A stretch of DNA of 64,000 nucleotides from contig CM049310.1 of assembly GCA_026874595.1 (NCBI GenBank), forward strand, positions 17,834,058 through 17,898,057, written 5' to 3'. Below, in pieces: positions 13,375 through 24,478 of the stretch (positions are counted from its first letter, which is position 1; every line of letters begins with the position of its first letter). Source of the stretch: Sipunculus nudus. Taxonomy: Eukaryota > Annelida > Sipuncula > Golfingiida > Sipunculidae. The position numbers were made by a program, and so were the translations under genes. A model generated the notes under the pieces. The model saw nothing but the letters and a program-made list of their open reading frames with translations. It had not been told where the DNA came from and ran no database searches.

Positions 13375-13500
13375 GTATTAGTAGTAGTAGTAGTTGTAGT
13401 AGTAGTAGTAGTAGTGGTAAAAGTAGTAGTAATAGTGGTAGTGGTGGTGGTATTGGTAGTGGTAGAGGTAGTAGTAGTAGTAGTAGTAGTAGTATAGTAG
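13306..13500. repeat. (ATT)n then (TAG)n compound microsatellite
   Basis: ATT run to about 13375, then TAG/GTA-rich tract to 13500, directly before a SINE. Counterpart in unit B at 22733-22900. Confidence 0.92.
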
Positions 13501-13504
13501 TAGA

Positions 13505-13720
13505 ATTGGGCAGTCAAGAGGTAAAACGCTAGGCTCTCTCCGCTCTCTTTGGTCTCCGGCGTGGTTGTGAGAGTGGATTGCATGTAGTTACCCGTCAGTG
13601 GTTATATTTCCAGTTTCCTCCATTTCCAAAGACTACCAAACGCCACCTTCCATAGGGAGTGCCCTGTATTAGTTATAATGACTAGTTGTACAATCCATGT
13701 GAAGTAAATAAAGTTTATAT
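13505..13720 (+). mobile_element. SINE family A copy, AK1 unit
   Basis: Same body and tail as 45511-45750 with a decayed head; B box degraded to GGTCTCCGGCGTGG. Preceded directly by ATT and TAG microsatellites (13300-13500). Shared with unit B, so it predates the AK1/AK2 duplication. Confidence 0.75.
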
Positions 13721-14032
13721 TTTTCTTATTGTGATTATTATTATTATTAAATGTTCAGTTCGAATCTTTCCTTAAAATATACTATGGAATGATAATCAAC
13801 CGGGATACTTTAGTACAAATCGTTTTATCTCCTTAGAGGAGACAGGGTTAAAATGTCACAATATTTGTTAAGCCATTCTGGTTTAAATTTTCTGAATTAG
13901 CTCGCCTTGTGACTGTCTGCCCGATGAACCACTTATCTGTTAAAAAATCAAAATATTATTCTATGTAAAATATTCAAAATGCTCGACGAAAACGCACCTG
14001 GCTGGCATTTGATTAAATTATATAATTAACCA

Positions 14033-14300
14033 CCTGCTTGCAGTCGCTGCTCGGGCAGTAAGAATTGGGGTTCGGTAGAACGTAATCTACGCTCACGGAG
14101 CGAAAGGTTCCCGGTTATCAGAGGTTCGCTGGCTCCAGTGTCTTGTGACTTCTGGATTAATCCTAGCCCCGTGCATATAAACCTGAAACTCAGAAGCTTA
14201 GTAATAATAAACCATATTGGTCGTATATATTTACCTTCACCCTCATTCAACAGACAGTACCACAAACACCCCTGGCGCCTATCCTTTATAAAAAAAGCTA
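14033..14300 (+). mobile_element. SINE-like repeat (family B), AK1 5' flank
   Basis: Contains a degraded pol III B box (GGTTCCCGGTTATC), then TCTTGTGACTTCTGGATTAA and CCCCGTGCATATAAA. Copies lie at the same distance before AK2 and AK4, so the insertion predates the split between the plus- and minus-strand genes. Confidence 0.6.
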
Positions 14301-14814
14301 AGGCGCTAGAGTTAAACGGATATTGCATGGAAGACCAGAATTGATAATATATAACAGTGCAAAAGTGGTCAAGTACAAAAAACTTGTCTTATTGTTAAGC
14401 AATAATTAAATTCTAGTGGAAACGTTTATTATTATAAACGGAAAAGTTTTTTTATTCAAACGTTTTAATCGTTTATTTAATCGTTCTTCAGAAAATGAAT
14501 AGAATATTAGATTCGTTGCACGAAAAACAATAGATAACATTCAGGCAGCGCATACCTCCAACAGAGGTATCATGGATCTGCATTTAGATCCGGCACAATA
14601 TTTATCCATCCACCCCCAATTTTTTTGTTGCCTGAGTCACACGAAATTTCATTTAAAATCATATAGAGGTTTTGGAGATATTGTGATATATTGTAAACTT
14701 TTAAGCATATATTAAGAGATACTCTAATAAAAAAACGTTATGGGTACATTGACACGTATAATCTCTGGTAACTTTGGTACATGCATGATAATGGTAAGGT
14801 AATTGATATTAAAT

Positions 14815-15099
14815 GAAATGAAAAACGGAGGTTCAGGGTGGGTTCCGACAGGCTATACAGCTGTATAAATCATAGAATAATTAGTTTATTAATTACTTTG
14901 TAAGGAAGGATCAGCTCTGTGCCATGGAGACTAAGCCGTTACCTGGGAGGTTCAGGTACAAACCTGCCTTCGTTGGTCGCAGGCGGCCCGTGGAACTAAT
15001 TATAAAAACCCAGCCTTCGAGTTGCTTGACAGAAGCAGTTGTGAAAGGGTTTGGAAATAGCCGTTGTTTCTGCGTTAATTCTGACAAACAAATTAGAAC
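14815..15099 (+). promoter_or_regulatory. AK1 promoter block with TATA box
   Basis: A block of nearly 300 bases ahead of the start codon is conserved in all four copies whose 5' end is in the window. It contains TATAAAAA at 15001-15008, about 92 bases before the ATG, so transcription would begin near 15030 with a 5' UTR of about 70 bases. A CAGCTG E-box lies at 14858-14863. TATA and E-box are seen; the start site and the E-box role (muscle-type bHLH binding) are inferred. Confidence 0.6.
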
Positions 15100-18000
15100 A
15101 TGGATCCTGAACTGAAGGAGCTCAGCGAGAAACTGTTCGCGGCTGAAGATTGTAAATCTTTATTAAAGAAACACGTCACCCCTGAAGTAGTGGAAAAGTA
15201 CAAGGAAACCAAGACAAGCCTCGGAGGTACACTGGCAGCATGCATGCGTTCAGGTAAGTTGGAAACAAAAGTTAATATTACAGTCAAGCACTAATAAGAG
15301 TAAAAAGATATACATGTATATAAAATATATATGAGTAATAAGTCAACTCCATACCTAAAGCAAAAGCAACTGATTTCATCTTTTATATATAGAAAAAAAT
15401 ATTTAATAATATGTTACATTTCATTTAATGATTTTCACTTTTTAGAATTTCTTCATAATTAAGTTAAATTTTAATTTTTGCCAAATTAGAGAGACATACA
15501 ATAGTCAAACGACTTTACGTTTAATTGAGCCTTTATTTAACTTGTATTTTGACCACGTCTAAAAACACATTTATTAACTTCATTATAAATGGATAGATAA
15601 CAGGGATTATCAGTTTACTGTCACATGCACAATTAGACTAAAAGTATATATATATACAAGGATATGCACCATATGTAAAATATAATATAATAAAATATAA
15701 TATAACATAACATAATATAATTTAACATAACATAACATAACATAACATAACATAACATAACATAACATAACATAATATAATATGATATAATTGATGATGA
15801 TTGTTTGTGCCCAGTCATCCATCCATGACGGGCGACGCACGTATGTGATTAAATCTCTTTCTAATTAGTTTATTCTAATCAGCTCATTCATTAGCCTCCC
15901 TGTAACTAGTTTCCAGTCTGATCCGGTAACTATATACTACATTTTACCGTTCTATAAAATCCTGCTTTCCCACAGAGCGGAATTCTTTGACTGATAAGTT
16001 TCATTAATTGTTTATTGTGGAGCATTTGAATCATTTTACGTAGTACACTCTGTTTGCATATCTGTTTCATAATGGGCGGTGGACACGCCTCTGAAATTCC
16101 CGGTTATGGTCTTTAATAATCAGGAATATCGATGCCAAGTGTTTTAAGAGTATCTTCTCTCATATTTTTTATCGCAGCGCAATCTGTCTGTAAGCACGCT
16201 ATGCTGTATCCAGACTTAAACTTGCACTGCCAACTGTCGTATTTGGAATATAAGTAAATTGGTCTTCCAGTGCAAAATGATGAACGGGCAAACTTCTAGT
16301 ATAAATTAATAGATATAGTCAGCAGAGAAAAAAACACAAGTCGGCGGTGGACGAGAACACATATAGAAAGAATAAAATAGAACAGAGTGACAACAATAAT
16401 ATTAATTAAATAAGTTAATAAAAAACAGTTCAGTTTACACTTGACAGGTCTTTCATTATTAAGCAGTATTTCAATGCCTGGAAAAACGTCACTGAGTATT
16501 AGCCGCAAATCGTCTTCATATAGAGGAGAAGAATTTATACAATGTTTTACTCTGTTCAGAAGTGGATCGAGAAAATGTCTCAGTTTACGATGATATCATT
16601 TTTATTGGCGAAAAATCTAGAAATAACATTAATAGCAATAATATATTTTTTTGTTTTATTATGTTTAATTCAATTTTTCTGTAACTTAATTAATTAATCC
16701 TCAGATTGGTTGCCATCGGTAATGGATTACATGGCAGTGCTCTGTGGTATTATTTATTAAACATTATCATGAACAATTTATTTATAATTGGATCTTTATT
16801 TATATGACGGTAACCTTGACCTTGCAGGTGTTGCCAACCTGGACAGCGGTGTTGGTATCTATGCTTCTGACCCCGAGGCTTACGATGTGTTCCGTGATGC
16901 CCTCGACCCCGTCATCAGGGATTACCATAAAGTACCTGCCTATATCGAAGAGATTTCCCATCCTGCACCAACTTTTGGAAACCTGGATAACCTTGACTTC
17001 GGTGACCTCGACATTGACGGCAAGTACGTGGTCTCCACCAGGGTGCGCGTCGGTCGCAGCGTCGAGGGATTTGCCTTCCCACCTGTCATCCAGAACAAGG
17101 TAATTTAAATTAAAATAAAATTGATGACGAAATTCTATTTTATTCCTTTACCGGATTTTTCTTTTAAGGAGAGCAAAGGTTTATCTGCCGAAATACATTA
17201 TGCAGAAGTTGTGCCAGCCAAACATATCAAATGTACCAATACGCAGCGTCCAAAATACTTTTGCCCAATAAACAAAAATATAATTACCTTATACAACCGA
17301 GGTCTTAATGATTTTGGAGAGGGAATATAAAAAAAATTTCTTACTCAAATTTACAAAGATGGAAAATCAGCACTTTTGTGAGTGCTTGCATCGTCCACAC
17401 AAAATTGGTTTACCATTTAAAAATGGGTGATGGTCCTAAGTCCTCCCGACATTGTACCGACTGTAGCTCGGTATTATGACTTAAATGTATTTATATTTTT
17501 TTAATTTTACAGGACAGATTGGAGCTTGAAGATCGTGTGAAGAACGCCCTCGCTACTCTGCCCGAAGACCTTGCTGGAACGTACCATCCACTGAAGGGCA
17601 TGGACAAGGAAACCCAGCAACAACTCGTAGATGACCACTTCCTCTTCAACGACCACGACAGGTAAACGTCACTCAATCTTTGAACCAAACACGATACACA
17701 TATAGCAAGGCAAAAATCTTCAACGAATTAATTTAGCTTCAAACAGAGATACATTTAATCGTATCTTAATTTGTCATAATTGGTCGTCTAAGTAAACATT
17801 CTAAATCAAGCAAGTAATGCAGGTAGTATTATAGAATTAGTAAAGTAGTATAGTCAGAGAAGAGAGAGAGAGAGAGAAAGAGAGAGTCACTGCCTACAGT
17901 TTGTAGGCAATGGTTCTTTCGACAAAAATGAATACCACGTGAGACAACTGAATCATTTGGAACGCACTTGCTATGGGAAAAGGAATTATAAAGTCTGCTT

Positions 18001-19730
18001 ATGTTTGTTTTAGGTTCCTCCGCGCTGCCGGTGGCTACAACGACTGGCCCGACGGTCGTGGCATCTTCTTCAACAAAAGCAAGACCTTCCTGACCTGGTG
18101 CAACGAAGAGGATCATCTCAGGTTTATCTCCATGCAGATGGGCGGTAACTTGGCTGAGGTTTACAGGAGACTGATCAAGGTAAATATGCACGGAGAGTGT
18201 CACAGTGTCGAGGAATAACACATCATAAGACATTTTTGGACACGCACACACACACACACACATATGTTCAAATACATTCACAAACACACGCATGCAATAG
18301 AATAATGTTCTGCCGAAAGTCAACTCACTTTAAACGTATAGTTTCTATAGGTTTCTTTTACGGCCTCGTTTGTGCCTACAAAAAAACATCCTGGCTTTTT
18401 CACGTTTATTTCTTCCTTTGCCTAGATTTCCTTCAGATTATCATCATCAGATTTTACAGACCTTTCTGTCTTTTTTGTATTGGTATTTCCCGATAAAATA
18501 GCTACAGTTAATTAACGAAACCAGATAACTAGTTGATCGATTAATAAGGCAAAATCTGTAAATACGTACTAATGGTAATATAAAATTCGTTACGCACATT
18601 TATATCAGTATTCAACAAATTAATTGAAATTTTTAACGACAGTTTCATATAAAATATGATAATACCCGAGTGAATGGTGACACCACCCTTCCAACCTAGA
18701 AGTTGCTTCTACTCAAAACGTATTTTAAACTGATTCTGCGCAGTGTAAAGTAACACTAAAATGTCTGTCTCACTTTCCCAGGCCATCAACCACATGGAGA
18801 AGACTCTGCCATTCGCCCACCATGATCGCTATGGTTACCTGACCTTCTGCCCATCCAACTTGGGAACCACCATGAGAGCCAGCGTACACGCCAGGATCCC
18901 CAAGGCTTCCCAGTTGCCAAACTTTGACGAAATCTGCAAACACCTGAACCTGCAAGTCAGAGGTCAGTTACCATCTATATTGTTACCACCCTTGTCTTTT
19001 AAATTGTCTTAAATTACAAAATAAATGTTTGGAGATGGTAAAATAGTGAAAATCTGGATTTTATTTCTTCACTGTATATTTATCGCAATATCATATTCTT
19101 CTTCATATAGATTCCGAGTAAACAATTTATGAGACACTGTGGAGTTTTAATACAGGACATGTATTATATAATAACTCCTTGGAGACATCAAGGCCGCACC
19201 AAAATATTTTTTTTACATTGACACTGGGTACGAGAGGGCGAGTTTTTCTATTTATTTTCGAGATACAATGTGTTAAATTGTACCAGCTTGCCAGAAAAAA
19301 AATTATCGTTTCAATATATGTTTTTTTTCAAATCGGTAAGAATTATATTCAAAGGAAAGGAGCACAAAAAAGCAACATTACCGGGGACTAAGTCCTCATG
19401 CTTTATTTGCCACCAAAAATAAAATTAACACACAAAGAAACTGGAGGGGCGAATTCGTATAGAACACCTTTGTGTTAAAGTCAGGCAAATATGGAAATCC
19501 ACTTGTTAAGGTTAAGTTTCTGTTTTTCAATTTTTTTAGGAATCCACGGTGAGCATACTGAAAGCGTGGGCGGTGTTTACGACATCTCCAACAAGCGTCG
19601 TCTGGGTTTGACGGAGTACCAGGCCGTGTGTGAGATGGCCAGAGGCGTCTCAATCATTCTCTTGATAGAAGATGCCTTGTGTAGTAAATCACTGGGCAAA
19701 TCAAACAGCAAACTCTGTACAATTCTATGA
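15100..19730 (+). CDS. AK: Arginine kinase copy 1 (AK1), six exons, 370 aa, CaaX C-terminus
   Basis: Reversible phosphotransfer from ATP to L-arginine, buffering ATP. Coding exons: 15100-15253, 16828-17099, 17513-17661, 18014-18179, 18782-18962, 19540-19730; intron phases 1, 0, 2, 0, 1. N-terminal helical domain at residues 1-95, catalytic domain after that. Seen: guanidino-specificity loop D57-SGVGIY63; STRVRVGRS (121-129) with R123 and R125; R192 at the exon 3/4 join; NEEDHLRF (222-229) with E223/E224 and R228; catalytic Cys in [10 protein letters not shown] (C270) with R279; [10 protein letters not shown] (307-316). The body matches a typical AK of about 357 residues. The extra C-terminal tail reads [15 protein letters not shown], ending in a CaaX box (C367-L370), with a further Cys at 355. 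First of three head-to-tail plus-strand copies. TATA box at 15001; start Met taken from conservation in all copies. AK1 and AK2 proteins differ at about five positions. Confidence 0.96.
15690..15780. repeat. (ACATA)n pentanucleotide repeat in AK1 intron 1
   Basis: Runs of ATAAC units. Shorter counterpart in AK2 intron 1 at 25060-25125 and a decayed one in AK3 near 36045-36075. Confidence 0.9.
18242..18262. repeat. (CA)n microsatellite in AK1 intron 4
   Basis: CA run, counterpart at 27970-27991 in AK2. Confidence 0.9.
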
Positions 19731-19940
19731 TGACACGAAAACGAGCAAAGACCGTCTATATCTCAAAGCCTAGCAGTTTTTTTAATAGCGACTTTGCTGA
19801 CGTACTTCCGGTGGCCGGTGATCTCCTCTGGTGACAAATCTTTTACCAGATGGTTCGGTATCAGGAGCTGACATCTTGGGTATATATTTCATGTATATAT
19901 TTTAAGGCTTATCTGAAAATTCCTGGGAAGGTGTAAAAGT

Positions 19941-19966
19941 ATCCATGACAACCATACGAGATTCAT
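19941..19966 (+). promoter_or_regulatory. Conserved 3' block of AK1 (probable 3' UTR element)
   Basis: The core ATGACAACCATACGAGATT sits about 210 bases after the AK1 stop. It recurs at the same offset in AK2 (29668-29693), AK3 (40191-40214), AK4 (47321-47346, minus) and, with changes, AK5 (57838-57865, minus). AK3 keeps it although its more distal flank has diverged. Function unknown; a 3' UTR element is the simplest reading. Confidence 0.45.
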
Positions 19967-21721
19967 ATATACTCTGGATCGTTTTTTGGAGATATTTCAA
20001 GAACATTTTCATATTTTTTTGTGCTGGGAGTCGGACTAAGACCACGGAATGCGTATGCATATGCCTACTACGTAACAACTTATAACATATCTCTAGAATG
20101 TAATTAGCTACAACTTATAAAAATGTGCTATTGGTGTCTATGTTTCTTATGAATAAGTCACCTTTTGGGGAAATACAGATTAACGGGCAAATAATTGATT
20201 CATTATCAAAACAAATAATCAACAACAAACGTGAATTTATATATAAATAAGCATAAATAGATATATCGATAAATGGTTATATGAATCTATATGAACTTTG
20301 TCATAATACATCACTAAAATGTAAAAGATTATGTTTTATATTTTTTAGTTTCATAGTCTATGTAATATTTTTGTACATTTAATTATACTATATTACTATA
20401 TTTTATCATATAATCGTTGATATCTCAGATTATATCATTATTGTATGAACATATAATATGTGTTATAATATAATAATGATATTTTTATTCCTTGCGTATA
20501 CATGTCATTTTACAGTGTATTATGTATTTGCATTTTGTATCATGTATGTATTCGTTTAATGAAATATCATAAAATGTCAACAATAAATTAAATTGTTCTA
20601 TGGTGTATCGTATTTGGATGAATATCTTATATATTTTTCTCACTTAATTTGCATTGCATGTATAATATTATTTTATATATTTTTATGTTAGTTATATACA
20701 CTATGACATTCTGATTAATAAATATTAATTATGTTGAAATCTGGATCGATGTAAGAACCCTAGGTAAATGCATTATGGTTGGGTTCCAGGTTTTACACAT
20801 TATGAGCATTGCCTGTCACTTCCGGCTGACTTTCGAGTGGTTTTCGATGCATTAAATCAGATTTAAATTTCATATATGGGAAAAAATATCTGTGATACTT
20901 TCTGGTAGGACAAAGGGGACCTTTAACTTAATTATAACACCAAAATGTGTTGATTTGTTTGTTATTATCATAATAAAATATTGGACCGCTTCCGACCTCC
21001 GACTACTGAGTTTTATCATTTGCCCTATTTACTTTAACCAATTTCCAAACAAAATATCTATCTATGAACGGCAAAGATAGATCTCCTGCCTACACTTATG
21101 CATCCAGCACGCTTTGACGCGGAAAATCGAGCTATTTCGCCTTGAATTGTAGATTATTATAATTATATATAAATAAAGGAAATATTGAGCATGTATATCG
21201 ACAGCATCCAGTCCAAATATGACCAACATTGAGTATTGCCGTAAAAACATATTTTATATTTTGCCAGACCTGTGGATTTATTTTGCTGTGCAATATCCGT
21301 GAAGAAACATTGTTAATATAAAAGAAACCTATGCACGTGTTTGCTTGGTGATATTACGTGATACACCTGTTACAACTGTTGAAGATGTATAAATATGTAA
21401 TGGAACATCATGTGATATACCTGTCATGGTCGGTTCAACGTTGTACTACAAGATCACTTGACTGAAATTAAGTCTTAAAACGGTTTGCATTTGCCGTGTG
21501 AAAGGGGTATATAACTGGTTATTTTTTCAATATCAGTTACACAAGTGAGTATAGCTATGAACTTTACAGTCAGCACTAAACCATGGTCAAGCACGCTTAA
21601 ACCCTTTATAATCTACAGGGTCCATTCATATGATACAATAGAGTTTGAACCTGCGTGGGAAGTTGCCAGACCGTGCGCATGAATAGTCGCGGGGCCTATC
21701 ATTTGTTCCAATAGATCTTGC

Positions 21722-22065
21722 CCCTTGCTTTGGAGGTTGTTCTTTCACATGTATGTTTTGGACAAGGCCACCGGTCTTTTTTTTATTTGGAAAAGGGAAC
21801 ATCGATATAATTTTTCACCGGGATTTGATCCCCGCCAGTGCCTCAATGACATAGTAGTGAAATCTCGTTATAGAACCTCAGAGATTCGCACTAATGTCTT
21901 AACGACAGGTTATGAATAATGGATTTTTTCTCATCCCTGTGCATATAAAACCTTAAATCCAGAAGACTTAATAATAACATATCATTCTTATCATATGGAT
22001 ACCTCTTTCCTCATTAAACAGACAGTGCCACCGACAGGCCATGGACCTATCCTTTTTAAAAGTTT
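21722..22065 (+). mobile_element. Family B-related repeat, AK1 3' flank
   Basis: Carries GGGATTTGATCCCCGCC (B box-like), GAACCTCAGAGATTCGC, GTGCATATAAAACC and CAGACAGTGCCACC in the order seen in family B. A separate insertion from the one at 14033. Confidence 0.5.
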
Positions 22066-22902
22066 TCACCCGGTTTTCACGATTAGATATAAATTATAGC
22101 AGGTGAAAGTGCACATTTTTGAAACTGGATATAAACACGACTGATATTTTCATGTTTTGTAAATTACTTTAGATCTACGTTTCTTAGCAGATATTTAAGA
22201 TATATACAAAGTTTATATTCAATATTACAAGCACAATAGGATTTGGAGAGGGGCATGGCTCCCTTGCGGCATCCCCTGCTTACGATGGTGCCTTTTTTTA
22301 CAACGACTCGAGGGCTACAGGTATGCTGTCGCTTAAAATAAACCAGAAAAATCATTAGGTACAGTCGCGACTTGACATTCCGACCCTCAACCATCCGGAA
22401 ACCTTGCAATCCGACGGTATCTATGATCCACACCAAATCTGATCAATATTTCATTGGCCCATTCCTGAAATGCCCTGAAAATAACATAGGTTGATCCAGC
22501 AATTTGGATGGTTAAAAACCCAGGACCTGCAGGTGCGGTAGACACTGGGCTTGGGTGACACCATAATGTAGAAATAAAATAGGAGGAAGGGAGTCCCTAA
22601 CCAACACGGAAACTCTGCATACTTAAGTTAAGAATTCCATAAGTGAGCATTACAGAATGGAGGTATCTCTAAAAAAATTCTGTAATAATTATATATATTT
22701 ATATATACTTTATATATTATATAATTTTTATACTATTATTATTATTTTTATTTTTATTATTATCATTTTATTATTATGTAGTAGTAGTAGCAGTAGTAGT
22801 AGTAGCAGTAAAAGTAGTAGAAATAGTGGTAGTGGTGGTGGTATTGGTAGTGGTAGAGGTAGTAGTAGTAGTAGTAGTAGTACGTAGTAGTATAGTAGTA
22901 GA

Positions 22903-23119
22903 ATTGGGCAATCAAGAGGTAAAACGCTAGGCTCTCTCCGCTCTCTTTGGTCCCCGGCGTGGTTGTGAGAGAGGATTGCATGTAGTTGCCCGTCAGTGGA
23001 TTTATCTTCAGTTTCCTCCATTTCCAAAGACTACCAAACGCCACCTCCCATAGGGAGTGCCCTGTATTAGTTATAATGACTAGTTGTACAATCCATGTGA
23101 AGTAAATAAAGTTTATATT
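22903..23119 (+). mobile_element. SINE family A copy, AK2 unit
   Basis: Orthologous to the copy at 13505, with the same ATT/TAG tract ahead of it (22730-22900). Confidence 0.75.
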
Positions 23120-23426
23120 TTTCTTATTGTGATTATAATTATTAAATGTTCAGTTCGAATCTTTCCTTAAAATATACATAAAATGATAATCAAGCGGGAT
23201 ACTTTAGTACAAATCGTTTTATCTCCTTAGCGGAGATAGGGTTAAAATGTCACATTATTTGTTAAGCCATTTTGGTTTAAATTTTCTGAATTAGCTCGCC
23301 TTGTGACTGTCTGCCCGATGAACCACTTATCTGTTAAAAAATCAAAATATTATTCTATGTAAAATATTCAAAATGCTCGACGAAAACGCACCTGGCTGGT
23401 ATTTGATTAAATTATATAATTAACCA

Positions 23427-23700
23427 CCTGCTTGCAGTCGCTGCTCGAGCAGTAAGAATTGGGGTTCGGAAGAACGTAATCTACGGTCACGGAGCGAAAG
23501 GTTCCCGGTTATCAGAGGTTCGCTGGCTCCAGTGTCTTGTGACTTCTGGATTAATCTTAGCCCCGTGCATATAAACCTGAAACTCAGAAGCTTAGTAATA
23601 ATAAACCATATTGGTCGTATATATTTACCTTCACCCTCATTCAACAGACAGTACCACAAACACCCCTGGCGCCTATCCTTTATAAAAAAAGCTAAGGCGC
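23427..23700 (+). mobile_element. SINE-like repeat (family B), AK2 5' flank
   Basis: Orthologue of 14033-14300. Confidence 0.6.
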
Positions 23701-24194
23701 TAGAGTTATACGGATATTGCATGGGAGACCAGAATTGATAATATATAACAGTGCAGAAAGCGGTGAAGTACACAAAACTTGTCTTTTTGTTAAGCAATAA
23801 TTATGTTCCAGTGGAAACGTTTATTATAATTTTTATTTTTTTATTCAATCGTTTAATCGTTTATTTAATCTTTTCCAGAAAATGAATAAAATATTAGATT
23901 CGTTGCACGAAAAACAATAGTTAACATTCAGGCAGCGCATACCTCCGTCAAATCATGAATCTCCATTTAGATCCGGCACAATATTTATCCATCCACCTCT
24001 AATTTTCTTGTTACTTGAGTCACACGAAATTTCATTTAAAATCATATAGAGGTTTTGGAGATATATTGACATATTGTAAACATTTAAGCATATATTAAGA
24101 GATACTTTAATTAATAAAAGTCTTGGGTACATTGACACGTATAATCTCTGGTAACGTTGGTACATGGTAATGGTAAGGTAATTGATATTAAATG

Positions 24195-24478
24195 AAATGA
24201 AAATCGGAGGTTCAGGGTGGGTTCCGACAGGCTATACAGCTGTATAAATCATAGATTAATTAGTTTATTACTTACTTTGTATGGAAGGATCAGCTCTTTG
24301 CCATGGAGACTAAGCCGTTACCTGGGAGGTTCAGGTACAAACCTGCCTTCGTTGGGCGCAGGCGGCCCGTGGAACTAATTATAAAAACCCAGCCTTCGAG
24401 TTGCTGGACAGAAGCAGTTGTGAAAGGGTTTGAAAATAGCCGTTGTTTCTGCGGTAATTCTGACAAACAAATTAGAAC
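24195..24478 (+). promoter_or_regulatory. AK2 promoter block with TATA box
   Basis: Near-identical to the AK1 block. TATAAAAA at 24380-24387, CAGCTG E-box at 24237-24242, start codon at 24479. Shared changes are few, as expected for the youngest duplicate pair. Confidence 0.6.

Larger units (their letters stand above)
12880..22400 (+). repeat. AK duplication unit A (carries AK1)
   Basis: Segment of about 9.5 kb that aligns with unit B through its 5' flank, the gene and the 3' flank. The upstream marker CCCAGGACCTGCAGGTG lies at 13072-13088. Its 3' flank (19731-22400) aligns with 29441-32190. Beyond AK1 and the listed repeats no other gene is seen. Confidence 0.8.

Noticed and set aside
13371-13583. 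Threonine- and tyrosine-rich frames at TAG/ATT tracts (also 22657-23044)
   Set aside because: Translations of microsatellite and SINE sequence.
14924-15115. A 63-codon frame (METKPLPGRFRYKPAFVG...) before AK1, repeated before AK2 (24303-24494) and AK3 (34883-35074)
   Set aside because: It starts upstream of the TATA box, overlaps the AK start in another frame, and is broken in AK4 by an extra base. Conservation is explained by the promoter block.
15093-15287. Antisense frames over AK exons (e.g. opposite exon 1, and 18770-18955 opposite exon 5)
   Set aside because: They mirror the codon pattern of the AK exons and stop soon after the exon edges. No independent evidence.
19540-19560. Apparent loss of a catalytic Arg in [10 protein letters not shown] compared with RGTRGEHTES of arthropod AK
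   Set aside because: Counting against horseshoe-crab AK, the substrate-binding R309 is the first Arg, which is kept as R307. The changed pair is 311-312, not known to be essential.
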